DNA of 13,744 nt from UBA2283 sp041658955 (GTDB lineage Bacteria; Patescibacteriota; Microgenomatia; UBA12405): the NCBI GenBank assembly GCA_041658955.1, contig JBAZZE010000024.1, positions 1 through 13,744 of the forward strand, in the 5' to 3' direction. Under the pieces are notes generated by a model. The model was not told the DNA's origin, made no database searches, and worked only from the letters and a program-made list of their open reading frames with translations. The first letter of the stretch is position 1, and every line of letters begins with the position of its first letter. Positions 1 through 7,211 of this stretch are shown here, in pieces. Both the position numbers and the translations under genes were made by a program.

Positions 1-177
1 AACTCCACATACTTAAGACACTCGATGGCGACTGACCTACTAAGGGCTGGGGCTGACTTGCGGTCAGTCCAAGAACTCCTGGGCCATAAAAATATTGCTA
101 CGACTCAAGTCTACACTCATGTAACTGATGCCCGACTTCGCGAGGTTCATGAGAAATTCCATAAAGGAAACAAGTAA
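1..177 (+). CDS. Tyrosine recombinase (Xer/phage-integrase family), C-terminal fragment
   Basis: The window opens inside this gene; 58 codons and a TAA stop remain. The translated tail carries the end of the tyrosine recombinase catalytic domain: LRHS (Arg6 of the fragment), then GADLRSVQELLGH with the conserved His29, then TTQVYTH with the nucleophilic Tyr38. These match the XerC/XerD box II layout, and the family breaks and rejoins DNA through a covalent 3'-phosphotyrosyl intermediate. The residue three before Arg6, normally the His of the HxxR box, reads as Thr here. Only the C-terminus is visible, so whether this is the chromosomal dimer-resolution enzyme or a mobile-element integrase cannot be decided. 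It converges on gyrA, 253 bp away. Confidence 0.9.
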   Translation, partial: NSTYLRHSMATDLLRAGADLRSVQELLGHKNIATTQVYTHVTDARLREVHEKFHKGNK

Positions 178-184
178 AGGTAAA

Positions 185-192
185 TCCCCTAT
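185..192 (+). repeat. TCCCCTAT variant of the recurrent motif
   Basis: It lies 7 bases after the recombinase stop codon. It matches the octamer TCCCCTAC in seven of eight positions and could also pair with the GTAGGGGA copy at 247-254. Confidence 0.5.
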
Positions 193-246
193 CTGCAAAT
201 TCAATGTGTACCGGATACGTCCTATAGTTGACGTGTTTCTGGGCAT

Positions 247-280
247 GTAGGGGAAAATTTTACTTAGACGACTCCCCTAT
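247..280. repeat. Inverted pair of the GTAGGGGA/TCCCCTAY motif between convergent genes
   Basis: GTAGGGGA (247-254) and TCCCCTAT (273-280) can form an 8-bp stem (seven Watson-Crick pairs and one G-U) around an 18-nt loop. It sits between the converging recombinase and gyrA ends, where a bidirectional terminator would be expected. No U-run follows on either strand, so the terminator role is inference only. Confidence 0.45.
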
Positions 281-405
281 CGTATCTAATTATGAATTTC
301 CCGTATATTAGGCTTAAAATAAAAATTCGAAGCTAATTAGCAGAGAGTACATTTGACTGCCAAAAGGCACTGTCTCATAAGTAATGTCCTGTAATGTGAG
401 ATATA

Positions 406-413
406 TCCCCTAC
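406..413 (+). repeat. TCCCCTAC motif copy
   Basis: An exact copy of the recurrent octamer in the intergenic region just downstream of gyrA; the following bases CC also match the copies at 5585 and 5951. Confidence 0.5.
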
Positions 414-430
414 CCTTCTATAGCCTATAT

Positions 431-3100
431 TTATTTAGCGGTAGAATCTTCGTCGTCTGGGCTTTTATTGATGACTGTCATGGCTGTCAATTTGTCATCA
501 GTCGACTTGAAGCGCATCAAGATAACCCCTTTGGTATTACGACTGAGTGTGGGAATGTTTTTGAGAGGTAGGTTGATGGTAATTGCCTTTTTGGAGACTA
601 AAATTACTTGGTCAGCTAATTCAGAAACAACTTGAGCAGCCGCAATTTGGCCAGTCTTGGAAGTAAGAGCTGAAACTTTGACTCCAAGTCCGCCACGTTT
701 TTGAAGAGGATAAAGATAGACATTGCTTCGTTTACCAACACCATTTTCAGTAACTACCAAAAGATGGCGGAAGAATGAACCATTCTTTTCTTTAGAGGCG
801 GCAGTAAGAGTAGCGGGAACTACGTCCATGCTAACTAGATAGTCATTATCTTTGAGGGCAATACCACGGACACCTTGAGTGTGACGGCCCATAGGTCGAG
901 CATCGGCTTCGTTGAAGCGAATACACTTTCCTTGTTTGGTAACTAAAAAGACTTGGTCGTTACCACTGGTTAGCTTGGCCCAAGTGAGTTCATCGCGACC
1001 TTCTAACTTGATTGAAGTTAGTCCAGTTTGACGGATATTTTGGAACTTATCAATGGCAGTTTTTTTGATGGTACCGTGCTTTGTGGCCAATAAAATATAT
1101 TTGTTATCAGCGCTTTTACTTAGTGGTAGTACAGTTTGAACAACTTCGCCTTGGATAATGTTTATCAAATTAACCACAGCTTGACCCTTTGATTGGCGGG
1201 AACTTTCGGGAACATCCCAGACCTTGGTTTTAAAGACACGGCCTTTGTTGGTAAAGTAAAGTAGTTCATCGTGAGTGTTTACAAAAAGCATGCTCTCAAC
1301 CTCATCCTCAGACTTGGTAGACATTCCGGATACTCCCATACCACCACGTTTTTGGATGCGGTAGGTTTCTTTGGGGACTCTTTTAATGTAACCAGTCTTG
1401 GTGATGGTTACTAGAGTTGGTTCATTGGGGATTAGGTCTTCTTCGCTAAAATCTTCAAGACCTCGAGAATAGATTTTGGTCCGACGAGCATCGGAATATT
1501 TTTCCATTATTTCGGCATTTTCAGATTTGAGAACCTTGGTCATGGCGTCTGCTTTGGTAATTATGTCAGTAAGATGTTTGATAGTGGAGTTGACTTCGGT
1601 GTACTCATCATCAATCTTTTGACGCTCTAGAGCGGCCAGACGGCGGAGTTGCATTTCCAAAATAGCATTGGCTTGAAGATCAGAAAGCTTGAATTTGGAC
1701 ATCAAGTTCTCGCGGGCCTCTTCGGTATTCTTGGAGGCGCGGATGGTCTTGATAATCTCGTCGATGACATCGAGAGCGAGTTTTAATCCTTCTAAGATAT
1801 GAGCTCGCATATAGGCGGTCTTTAGGTCAAAAATACTTCTTCGACGGATGACTGTCTCACGATGACGAAGGAAAAGAAGTAACATTTGACGAAGGTTAAG
1901 AGTCTGAGGAACGCCGTTAACTAAAGCCAACATGTTGGCAGAGTAAGACGATTGGAGGGCGGTGTATTTGAATAGCTTGTTAAGAATTGATTTTGGTTTG
2001 CCGCTCTTTTTAATTTCGACTACGACACGGATACCGTGGCGATCGGATTCGTCGCGAAGATCAGAGATACCAATAATTTTTTTGTCGCGGACCAGGTCAG
2101 CAATTTTTTTGACGAACTCGGATTTGTTAACTTGATAAGGAAGTTCAGTGATAACAATGCGAATTTTTCCGGACTTGGTCTCTTCGATGGCTGTTTTACC
2201 ACGGACACTAAATTTACCACGACCGGTATTGTACATCTCAATAATGCCGGTTTTACCAAATATTTCTCCAGATGTGGGGAAGTCAGGTCCTTGGACAAAC
2301 TTGGTTAAGTCTTCAATAGTAGCTGAAGTTTCAAAATTGAATTCGAGTTTGCCAAGATTGTAGACTGGTTCCAATACTCGTTCCTGAGTGGTTTGAGTTT
2401 TGTTGATAATGGGACGAAGGTCGATGGGAACCTCGACAGTTTCCAGGGTTGAATGTTCGAGAATAAATTCGAGAGCGGAACATAATTCTTTAAGGTTATG
2501 AGGAGGAATCCGAGTGGCCATACCCACAGCAATACCTTCGGCACCGTTGAGTAAAAGGTTCGGAATACGAACTGGAAGAACTGTTGGTTCAAGAGTAGAA
2601 GCATCGTAATTGTCCATCATGTCGACCGTATCTTTGTTAAGATCGGTGATCATTTCTGGAGTAATTTTGGCGAGCTTGACCTCGGTATACCTCATGGCTG
2701 CTGGAGGGTCGCCATCGATACTTCCAAAGTTTCCCTGACCATTGACCAAAATATAGCGCATGGAAAAGTCTTGAGCCATGCGGACTAATGCCATATAGAT
2801 ACTGGAGTCTCCATGAGGATGGTAGGACTTCATAACATCGCCAACAACTGCAGCGGACTTAACATTTTTTCCAGTGACTGTTAGACCCATCTGATTCATG
2901 GCGTAGATGATGCGGCGGTGGACCGGTTTCATACCATCACGGACATCAGGTAATGCCCTAGAAACAATGACACTCATGGCGTAGTCAAGATATGACTTCT
3001 CCATCTCGGGAACGATATCAACGTCAAGAATATTACCTTGGTTATTGACGAATATTTTGTCGTCTTTGACGATAGTGTTTTTGGTTGTATCTATGGCCAT
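431..3100 (-). CDS. gyrA: DNA gyrase subunit A
   Basis: GyrA is the breakage-reunion subunit of gyrase; with GyrB it introduces negative supercoils using ATP. The 889-residue protein has the N-terminal SYLDYAMSVIVSRALPDVRDG block (near residues 36-56), the DNA-gate segment HPHGDSS (95-100) and AAMRYTE with the catalytic Tyr138. The C-terminal beta-pinwheel carries a GyrA-box-like QKRGGMG (583-589) and a second QKRGGLG (800-806), supporting gyrase rather than topoisomerase IV. Met103 sits where E. coli has Asp87, a quinolone-contacting acidic site. Residues of about 215-258 form an insertion of roughly 40 residues relative to my recollection of E. coli GyrA. The ATG follows the gyrB stop after one base, with no Shine-Dalgarno, which implies translational coupling. 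Confidence 0.97.
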   Translation of the reverse strand: MAIDTTKNTIVKDDKIFVNNQGNILDVDIVPEMEKSYLDYAMSVIVSRALPDVRDGMKPVHRRIIYAMNQMGLTVTGKNVKSAAVVGDVMKSYHPHGDSSIYMALVRMAQDFSMRYILVNGQGNFGSIDGDPPAAMRYTEVKLAKITPEMITDLNKDTVDMMDNYDASTLEPTVLPVRIPNLLLNGAEGIAVGMATRIPPHNLKELCSALEFILEHSTLETVEVPIDLRPIINKTQTTQERVLEPVYNLGKLEFNFETSATIEDLTKFVQGPDFPTSGEIFGKTGIIEMYNTGRGKFSVRGKTAIEETKSGKIRIVITELPYQVNKSEFVKKIADLVRDKKIIGISDLRDESDRHGIRVVVEIKKSGKPKSILNKLFKYTALQSSYSANMLALVNGVPQTLNLRQMLLLFLRHRETVIRRRSIFDLKTAYMRAHILEGLKLALDVIDEIIKTIRASKNTEEARENLMSKFKLSDLQANAILEMQLRRLAALERQKIDDEYTEVNSTIKHLTDIITKADAMTKVLKSENAEIMEKYSDARRTKIYSRGLEDFSEEDLIPNEPTLVTITKTGYIKRVPKETYRIQKRGGMGVSGMSTKSEDEVESMLFVNTHDELLYFTNKGRVFKTKVWDVPESSRQSKGQAVVNLINIIQGEVVQTVLPLSKSADNKYILLATKHGTIKKTAIDKFQNIRQTGLTSIKLEGRDELTWAKLTSGNDQVFLVTKQGKCIRFNEADARPMGRHTQGVRGIALKDNDYLVSMDVVPATLTAASKEKNGSFFRHLLVVTENGVGKRSNVYLYPLQKRGGLGVKVSALTSKTGQIAAAQVVSELADQVILVSKKAITINLPLKNIPTLSRNTKGVILMRFKSTDDKLTAMTVINKSPDDEDSTAK

Positions 3101-3101
3101 A

Positions 3102-5042
3102 TTAGATATCTAGATTGGCTAAATGAGCATGAGTAACGATAAACTTTTTGCGAGGCGGAACATCTTCCGACATCAGAATACGGAAAGCTTCGTCGGCCCG
3201 AGCGGCATCACCAATAGAAATTCTTTTGAGAAGACGGGTTTCCGGATTCATGGTGGTGTCCCAAAGTTGCTGAGGATTCATTTCTCCCAAACCCTTATAA
3301 CGTTGAATATCATAAGGCTTGGTCTGATCAATAGTTTTTAGATATTTTTCGCGTTCTTCTTCGGTGTAGACATATTTGAGAGTCTTGCCTTGTTTGATAC
3401 GAAAGAGTGGTGGCATGGCTAGATAAACATAACCGTGTTCAATGATTCCGGGGAGATGGCGGAAGATAAAAGTCAAAAGTAAGGTGGAAATATGAGCACC
3501 ATCAACGTCGGCATCGGCCATAAGAATAATCCGATGATAACGAACTTTGGAAGCGTCAAAAGTTTCTCCGATACCCATACCTAGGGCAATAATAAGGTCC
3601 TTTAGTTTGTCGGATCCGACGATCTTATCAAGTCGCATACCTTCAGTATTGAGGGCTTTACCCCAAAGAGGAAGGATGGCTTGAAACTTGCGGTCTCTCC
3701 CCTGTTTGGCAGAACCACCAGCTGAGTCTCCCTCGACAATGTAGATTTCACATTCTTCTGGTTTTTTAGATTGACAGTCGGCGAGTTTTCCAGGGAGGCC
3801 AAGAGTATCAAAAGCACCTTTACGCATAATGGCGTCTTTGGCGGCTCGGGCGGCTTTACGAATTTGGATAGCCAAAATTGACTTGCCAACTATGGCTTTG
3901 GCAATATCAGGATGTTCTTCGAAATACATGTCCAGTTCTTCACGGACAACCTTAGTAACAATTGGTTGGACTTCAGAGTTGCCAAGCTTACCTTTGGTCT
4001 GACCTTCAAATTGGAGGTCTTTACTACCCATCCGAAGAGAGATGATCGCTGTCAAACCTTCACGGACATCATCGCTCGTTATACTGTCATCTTTGCCCTT
4101 GAGCATTTCCTTGCGATCGGCATAGTCCTTAATACATTTAGTGAGAGCAATTTTGAATCCGGTTAAATGAGTACCACCCTCATGGGTATTAATAATATTT
4201 ACAAAAGAAGGAGTGTTCTCCTGGAAGGTGTCATTGTATTGGATGGCGACTTCGACATCGACACCATCATATTCTTTGTGGAGATAAATTGGTTCGTGGA
4301 CGATGGTTTTACCTTTATTTATTTCGCGAAGCAGAGACAAAATTCCCCCTTCAAAATAAAAATGTCGCTGGATTGATTTGCGTTCGTCGTAAAAATGAAA
4401 ATAAATTTTGCTGGTAAGGTAGGCGCGATCTTTGATAGAGCGAATAATGGTCTTGTCGTCAAACTCAATGGTTTCTTTAAAAATATCAGTGTCGGGAGTG
4501 AAGGTGGTGGTGGTGCCGGTAATGGATGGAGGAAGAATTTTTTGGAGAAGTGGGACTTGGGTAGTTTCGGAAGTAGTTAGTTTGGTTTTGGTTTTACCAC
4601 GACTAAATTCCATGAAATGAATTTTGTTATCGCGACGAACTTCGACTCGATAAAGAGATGAGAGGGCGTTAACACAAGCAGCACCGACACCATGAAGACC
4701 ACCAGATACTTTGTAAGCAGCTCCTTCAAATTTACCGCCGGAATGGAGAGTAGTCATGATGATTTCTAGAGCCGGCTTATTGTACTTGGGCATGTTGTCA
4801 ATTGGGATTCCTCGACCATCGTCGGCGACAGTGACGGAATTGTCTTCATGAACAATTATCCAAATATTTTTGGCGAATCCAGCTAAGGCTTCGTCGATGG
4901 AGTTATCAACAATTTCGGTAAGACAATGGTGAAGTCCCCTGATATCGGTAGAACCGATATACATAGCAGGACGTTTGCGAACTGGTTCCAGACCTTCAAG
5001 GACGACAATTTGATCACTAGTGTATTTTTGATTATCAGCCAT
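3102..5042 (-). CDS. gyrB: DNA gyrase subunit B
   Basis: GyrB is the ATPase subunit of gyrase. The 646-residue protein has, in order, a GHKL ATPase domain with catalytic Glu43 (TEIVDNSIDEALAG), DDGRGIP (74-80), the ATP lid GGLHGVG (114-120), a transducer with the QTK loop (348-350), and a TOPRIM domain with EGDSAGG (437-443) and the metal-binding DADVD (510-514). The C-terminal block RYKGLGEMNPQQLW (581-594) is typical. The length is that of short GyrBs without the enterobacterial insertion. At residue 460 Trp replaces the usual Lys/Arg in the PLxGK segment, the equivalent of E. coli Lys447. It is the first gene of the gyrBA operon, and the start agrees with family alignment. Confidence 0.97.
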   Translation of the reverse strand: MADNQKYTSDQIVVLEGLEPVRKRPAMYIGSTDIRGLHHCLTEIVDNSIDEALAGFAKNIWIIVHEDNSVTVADDGRGIPIDNMPKYNKPALEIIMTTLHSGGKFEGAAYKVSGGLHGVGAACVNALSSLYRVEVRRDNKIHFMEFSRGKTKTKLTTSETTQVPLLQKILPPSITGTTTTFTPDTDIFKETIEFDDKTIIRSIKDRAYLTSKIYFHFYDERKSIQRHFYFEGGILSLLREINKGKTIVHEPIYLHKEYDGVDVEVAIQYNDTFQENTPSFVNIINTHEGGTHLTGFKIALTKCIKDYADRKEMLKGKDDSITSDDVREGLTAIISLRMGSKDLQFEGQTKGKLGNSEVQPIVTKVVREELDMYFEEHPDIAKAIVGKSILAIQIRKAARAAKDAIMRKGAFDTLGLPGKLADCQSKKPEECEIYIVEGDSAGGSAKQGRDRKFQAILPLWGKALNTEGMRLDKIVGSDKLKDLIIALGMGIGETFDASKVRYHRIILMADADVDGAHISTLLLTFIFRHLPGIIEHGYVYLAMPPLFRIKQGKTLKYVYTEEEREKYLKTIDQTKPYDIQRYKGLGEMNPQQLWDTTMNPETRLLKRISIGDAARADEAFRILMSEDVPPRKKFIVTHAHLANLDI

Positions 5043-5071
5043 AAAAAAACTCGATTTATAGAGATAAAATT

Positions 5072-5099
5072 ATTGTATCAGCTTAAAATAGGTTTACAA
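5072..5099 (-). promoter_or_regulatory. Putative gyrB promoter
   Basis: On the minus strand TTGTAA (5094-5099) and TACAAT (5072-5077) are separated by 16 bp, giving a short AT-rich leader of about 22 nt before the gyrB ATG. The leader has no Shine-Dalgarno sequence. A weaker TATAAA lies closer to the start. Confidence 0.4.
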
Positions 5100-5203
5100 T
5101 AGGCAAAATATATGGAAAGATACGTATATTTATTAGTTATAAAATGTTAAAAAAACTATAAAAAACACTACATTTTTTCACCTAAAGTTAGGCTAAAAAA
5201 AAG

Positions 5204-5212
5204 TGGTAGAAT
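5204..5212 (+). promoter_or_regulatory. Extended -10 promoter for the orphan ORF
   Basis: TGG-TAGAAT is an extended -10 element ending five bases before ATG 5218, so the transcript would start at or next to the start codon. A 12-bp dyad, CCTAA-AG-TTAGG (5181-5192), lies just upstream and could be an operator. Confidence 0.45.
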
Positions 5213-5217
5213 TGGTC

Positions 5218-5454
5218 ATGTTAACTAATAGTGCTGACAAGGTAAGTTCGTGCGCGCATGATCCGCAAGATGCCTGTTTTGCAGGGACTTATCAAGAGCC
5301 TGAGGTGGTGCATTTAAAAGATGGAACAGTAATGTTAATGCCTGTAAGTGCCAGGTTATTGAATGAAGAAATTGCCGCCGCTGGTGGGTTTGAAGCATAT
5401 CAAGCACAGATACGGAGTGCTCAGGGTACATTGCCGATAGCCAGGAAGGCTTAA
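5218..5454 (+). CDS. Small orphan protein of unknown function (78 aa)
   Basis: I do not recognise this family. The ORF can be read from a GTG at 5203, but that codon lies inside the apparent -10 box, so ATG 5218 is preferred (78 residues). The product is soluble-looking with no signal peptide or membrane segment. Two cysteines sit near the N-terminus (SSCAHDPQDAC) and a central stretch HLKDGTVMLMPVSARLL resembles a small beta-sheet followed by a helix. It diverges from gyrB and converges on the methyltransferase with a 15-bp gap. The coding sequence looks more GC-balanced than the AT-rich spacer around it, which supports a real gene. A standalone small regulator is possible but nothing shows that. 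Confidence 0.55.
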   Translation: MLTNSADKVSSCAHDPQDACFAGTYQEPEVVHLKDGTVMLMPVSARLLNEEIAAAGGFEAYQAQIRSAQGTLPIARKA

Positions 5455-5469
5455 TACGATTTAGTGAAG

Positions 5470-5997
5470 CTACTTACTTAGGACTTGATAAGCAATTATT
5501 GAAGTGGCAACGAGTACATTAAGTGACTTGTTTATCCCAAACATAGGTATTTCCACGATTTGATCGGCCATTTTTTGAGCCGACTCCCCTACCCCGAGGG
5601 ATTCGCTCCCGGCGACGAGAGCAATTGGGAAAGAATATTTGGTTTTATTGTAAGGGACACTGTTTTTAGATTGTTCACAAATGACAATGTTGTAACCATC
5701 TTTTTTAAGCTTGGTTAGACAGTCTTCAGTGCTTTGAAACTGTTCCCAAGGAATCCACTTCCAAGTGCCAATACTACTGCGGTGAATTTTGAGGTTGGGT
5801 GGGGTGACGACTGGACCACAAAGATAAATTTTTTGGGCGCCGATGGCGTCAGCTAATCTAAAGAACGATCCAATGTTGTAAGTATCAAGAATATTATCGA
5901 GTACTAAAACAATTTGATTACGTTTGATGAGAGCTTGTTTTTTCTTAGAATCCCCTACCCTACTTTTTCTTAATTGATGAGAGTTGAGTTTTTCCAT
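5470..5997 (-). CDS. SpoU/TrmH-family RNA 2'-O-methyltransferase
   Basis: Enzymes of this family methylate ribose 2'-OH groups in tRNA or rRNA with S-adenosylmethionine, using a trefoil-knot (SPOUT) fold. The 175-residue protein shows the three SpoU motifs: motif 1 DNILDTYNIGSFFRLADAIG (34-53, with Asn41 and Arg47), motif 2 LVAGSESLG (127-135, Glu132) and motif 3 IPMFGINKSLNV (150-161, Ser158 and Asn160). It consists of little more than the catalytic domain and lacks the N-terminal L30e-like domain of the RlmB type, so it resembles TrmH or TrmL in size; the target base is not predictable. It lies 47 bp downstream of the GILT-like gene and may share its transcript. Two copies of GTAGGGGA fall inside this short gene, coding for Val-Gly-Glu and Val-Gly-Asp. 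Confidence 0.88.
   Translation of the reverse strand: MEKLNSHQLRKSRVGDSKKKQALIKRNQIVLVLDNILDTYNIGSFFRLADAIGAQKIYLCGPVVTPPNLKIHRSSIGTWKWIPWEQFQSTEDCLTKLKKDGYNIVICEQSKNSVPYNKTKYSFPIALVAGSESLGVGESAQKMADQIVEIPMFGINKSLNVLVATSIIAYQVLSK
5585..5592 (+). repeat. TCCCCTAC motif copy
   Basis: An exact octamer inside the methyltransferase gene (read as GTAGGGGA in the coding sense, Val-Gly-Glu next to motif 2). Its left flank AC matches the copy at 11679. Confidence 0.5.
5951..5958 (+). repeat. TCCCCTAC motif copy
   Basis: An exact octamer near the 5' end of the methyltransferase gene, encoding Val-Gly-Asp in a non-conserved part of the protein. The left flank AA matches the copy at 13367. Confidence 0.5.
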
Positions 5998-6044
5998 GAC
6001 AGTAAATGTTCTAACAATAGGGTATTTTAACAGAATAGGCTAAT

Positions 6045-6992
6045 TTAGTTAACACAACCACCAGCTGAGGGAACTACTCCAGACAAATCATTGAGTACGG
6101 TCTTACAACTACTAGGAGCTTTGTCAAAAGAGGCACAGACGGCTTCTTTAATTACATTGGGGGTTCGGTATTTGTCTTGAGTAGCTAGCTTTTTGCCAAT
6201 TAACATACTCCCGGTACCATCTTGTGAATAAGCACTTTCGGCAGGAAAATCGACATCATTTACCAAAAGTGTGGGAGAACCCTTGACTTTATACTGAGTG
6301 GTTATCTCGATTTCTTTGTCGATGATAGAAAAGGCATCTTTGTTAAAACATTCAGTAATTTTATTGGTATCAAGTCCAGCCTGTTTGCCTTGTTGTTCCC
6401 AACAAGTATCTGCGTTGGTGGCGGTGCAGTTTTTATTAATGAGCCCGATAAAGTCCCACCAAGTTTTTTTGTCATCTCCAACCTGATTCCAAGCGCAGAT
6501 TTCACGGACATTTTGGTTGCCTTCCTGACGACCGTGGAGTGAGGAATAAAGTATGCCTGAAGCTGACTTTATATATGACTTTTCGTCAAGACATTTGGAA
6601 TAACTAGCATTGATAGCCTTTTGACAATCTGACATCGACAAAAAATATTTACTTTGGACATATTGGTCGCAAAGCTTGACATCGCCAGCCCGACTTTTAC
6701 AAAAAGATTCAAGGTTGTCGATCTTATCAAAGATATAGTGTGGTACAAAATTGGCATCTTTACTTAACAAATCAAAAACCGGGCGAATAGCATCTTCAAT
6801 CTGATTGCCATAAGGGCAAAAACTCATGATAAAAAATTTTAGTTCTGGTTTGGGTGAGTTTTTGGGTACAAAAACGACGGCATTGGTTGGGGTCGGAGTG
6901 GAAACAAAACGGGTGCTTAAGTAAAAACCACCGAAAAATGAAGCCGCTAGAAGAAGGATGGATAAAAAGACTAATTTTTGGTCACCTTTCAT
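6045..6992 (-). CDS. Membrane-anchored GILT-like thioredoxin-fold protein
   Basis: Residues 7-27 form one hydrophobic N-terminal segment, so this 315-residue protein is probably exported and anchored with its main domain outside the cytoplasm. FCPYG (58-62) aligns with a thioredoxin-type active site, but only Cys59 is present (CPYG). Residues 151-166 fit the spacing of the GILT signature (CQHGx2ECx2Nx4C): His153-Gly154, Glu157, Asn161 and Cys166 are kept, while the two other cysteines are Ser151 and Gly158. A cis-proline-like GSPT (238-241) supports the fold. Twelve cysteines are spread along the chain, suggesting structural disulfides. A thiol-disulfide role outside the cell membrane is inferred. 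The start codon overlaps the ferredoxin stop by one base (TAATG), indicating translational coupling. A DsbA-like label is the alternative. Confidence 0.75.
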   Translation of the reverse strand: MKGDQKLVFLSILLLAASFFGGFYLSTRFVSTPTPTNAVVFVPKNSPKPELKFFIMSFCPYGNQIEDAIRPVFDLLSKDANFVPHYIFDKIDNLESFCKSRAGDVKLCDQYVQSKYFLSMSDCQKAINASYSKCLDEKSYIKSASGILYSSLHGRQEGNQNVREICAWNQVGDDKKTWWDFIGLINKNCTATNADTCWEQQGKQAGLDTNKITECFNKDAFSIIDKEIEITTQYKVKGSPTLLVNDVDFPAESAYSQDGTGSMLIGKKLATQDKYRTPNVIKEAVCASFDKAPSSCKTVLNDLSGVVPSAGGCVN

Positions 6993-7195
6993 TACTCTTC
7001 GACGATGCTAATGGCGTTAACTGGACAGGAGGTACAGGCCATTTCTGTCTTGTCGTTAACTGGTGGAGCGGTTGGCTTGACAATTGCTTTGTAAGAAACC
7101 GTATCCATTTCAAAGGTATCTGGATCAATTAGAGGACAAGTGTTGCATCCAATACATTTGTCTGGATCGACGATAGCTTTTTTGGTGGTGGACAT
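6992..7195 (-). CDS. Single-cluster 4Fe-4S ferredoxin
   Basis: A 67-residue soluble electron carrier. CIGCNTCP gives Cys14, Cys17 and Cys20, and Cys57 in SCPVNAI supplies the fourth ligand, as in small ferredoxins with one [4Fe-4S] cluster. A fifth cysteine, Cys54, lies three residues before the last ligand and is not needed for the cluster, so it could form a disulfide or alternative ligand. The middle part (21-53) replaces the second cluster motif of bacterial 2[4Fe-4S] ferredoxins. It has no signal peptide. It begins a two-gene unit with the GILT-like gene and has its own leaderless-type promoter. The redox partner is not visible in the window. Confidence 0.9.
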   Translation of the reverse strand: MSTTKKAIVDPDKCIGCNTCPLIDPDTFEMDTVSYKAIVKPTAPPVNDKTEMACTSCPVNAISIVEE

Positions 7196-7202
7196 GAGAA
7201 AT

Positions 7203-7211
7203 ATTATAACA
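7203..7211 (-). promoter_or_regulatory. Extended -10 promoter of the ferredoxin gene (leaderless type)
   Basis: TGT-TATAAT, a perfect -10 with extended TGn, ends seven bases before the ATG at 7195. The TAA stop codon of the upstream HEPN-like gene (7204-7206) lies inside the box. No good -35 was seen. Confidence 0.65.

Larger units (their letters stand above)
178..430. other. Convergent intergenic region with TCCCCTAY motifs and small dyads
   Basis: No gene is visible here. Both flanking genes end into this stretch, so it should carry termination signals. It holds four copies of the recurrent motif: TCCCCTAT at 185-192 and 273-280, GTAGGGGA at 247-254, and TCCCCTAC at 406-413. It also has a perfect 10-bp palindrome, GCTAATTAGC (332-341), a small stem TGCC-AAAA-GGCA (358-369), and a direct repeat of GTAATGT at 381-387 and 391-397, one helical turn apart. 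No classic stem plus U-tract terminator was found. Confidence 0.6.

Noticed and set aside
370..400. GTAATGT direct repeat and nearby stem resembling the end of an insertion sequence
   Set aside because: Only one end-like stretch is present, there is no partner inverted repeat, target duplication or transposase fragment in the window.
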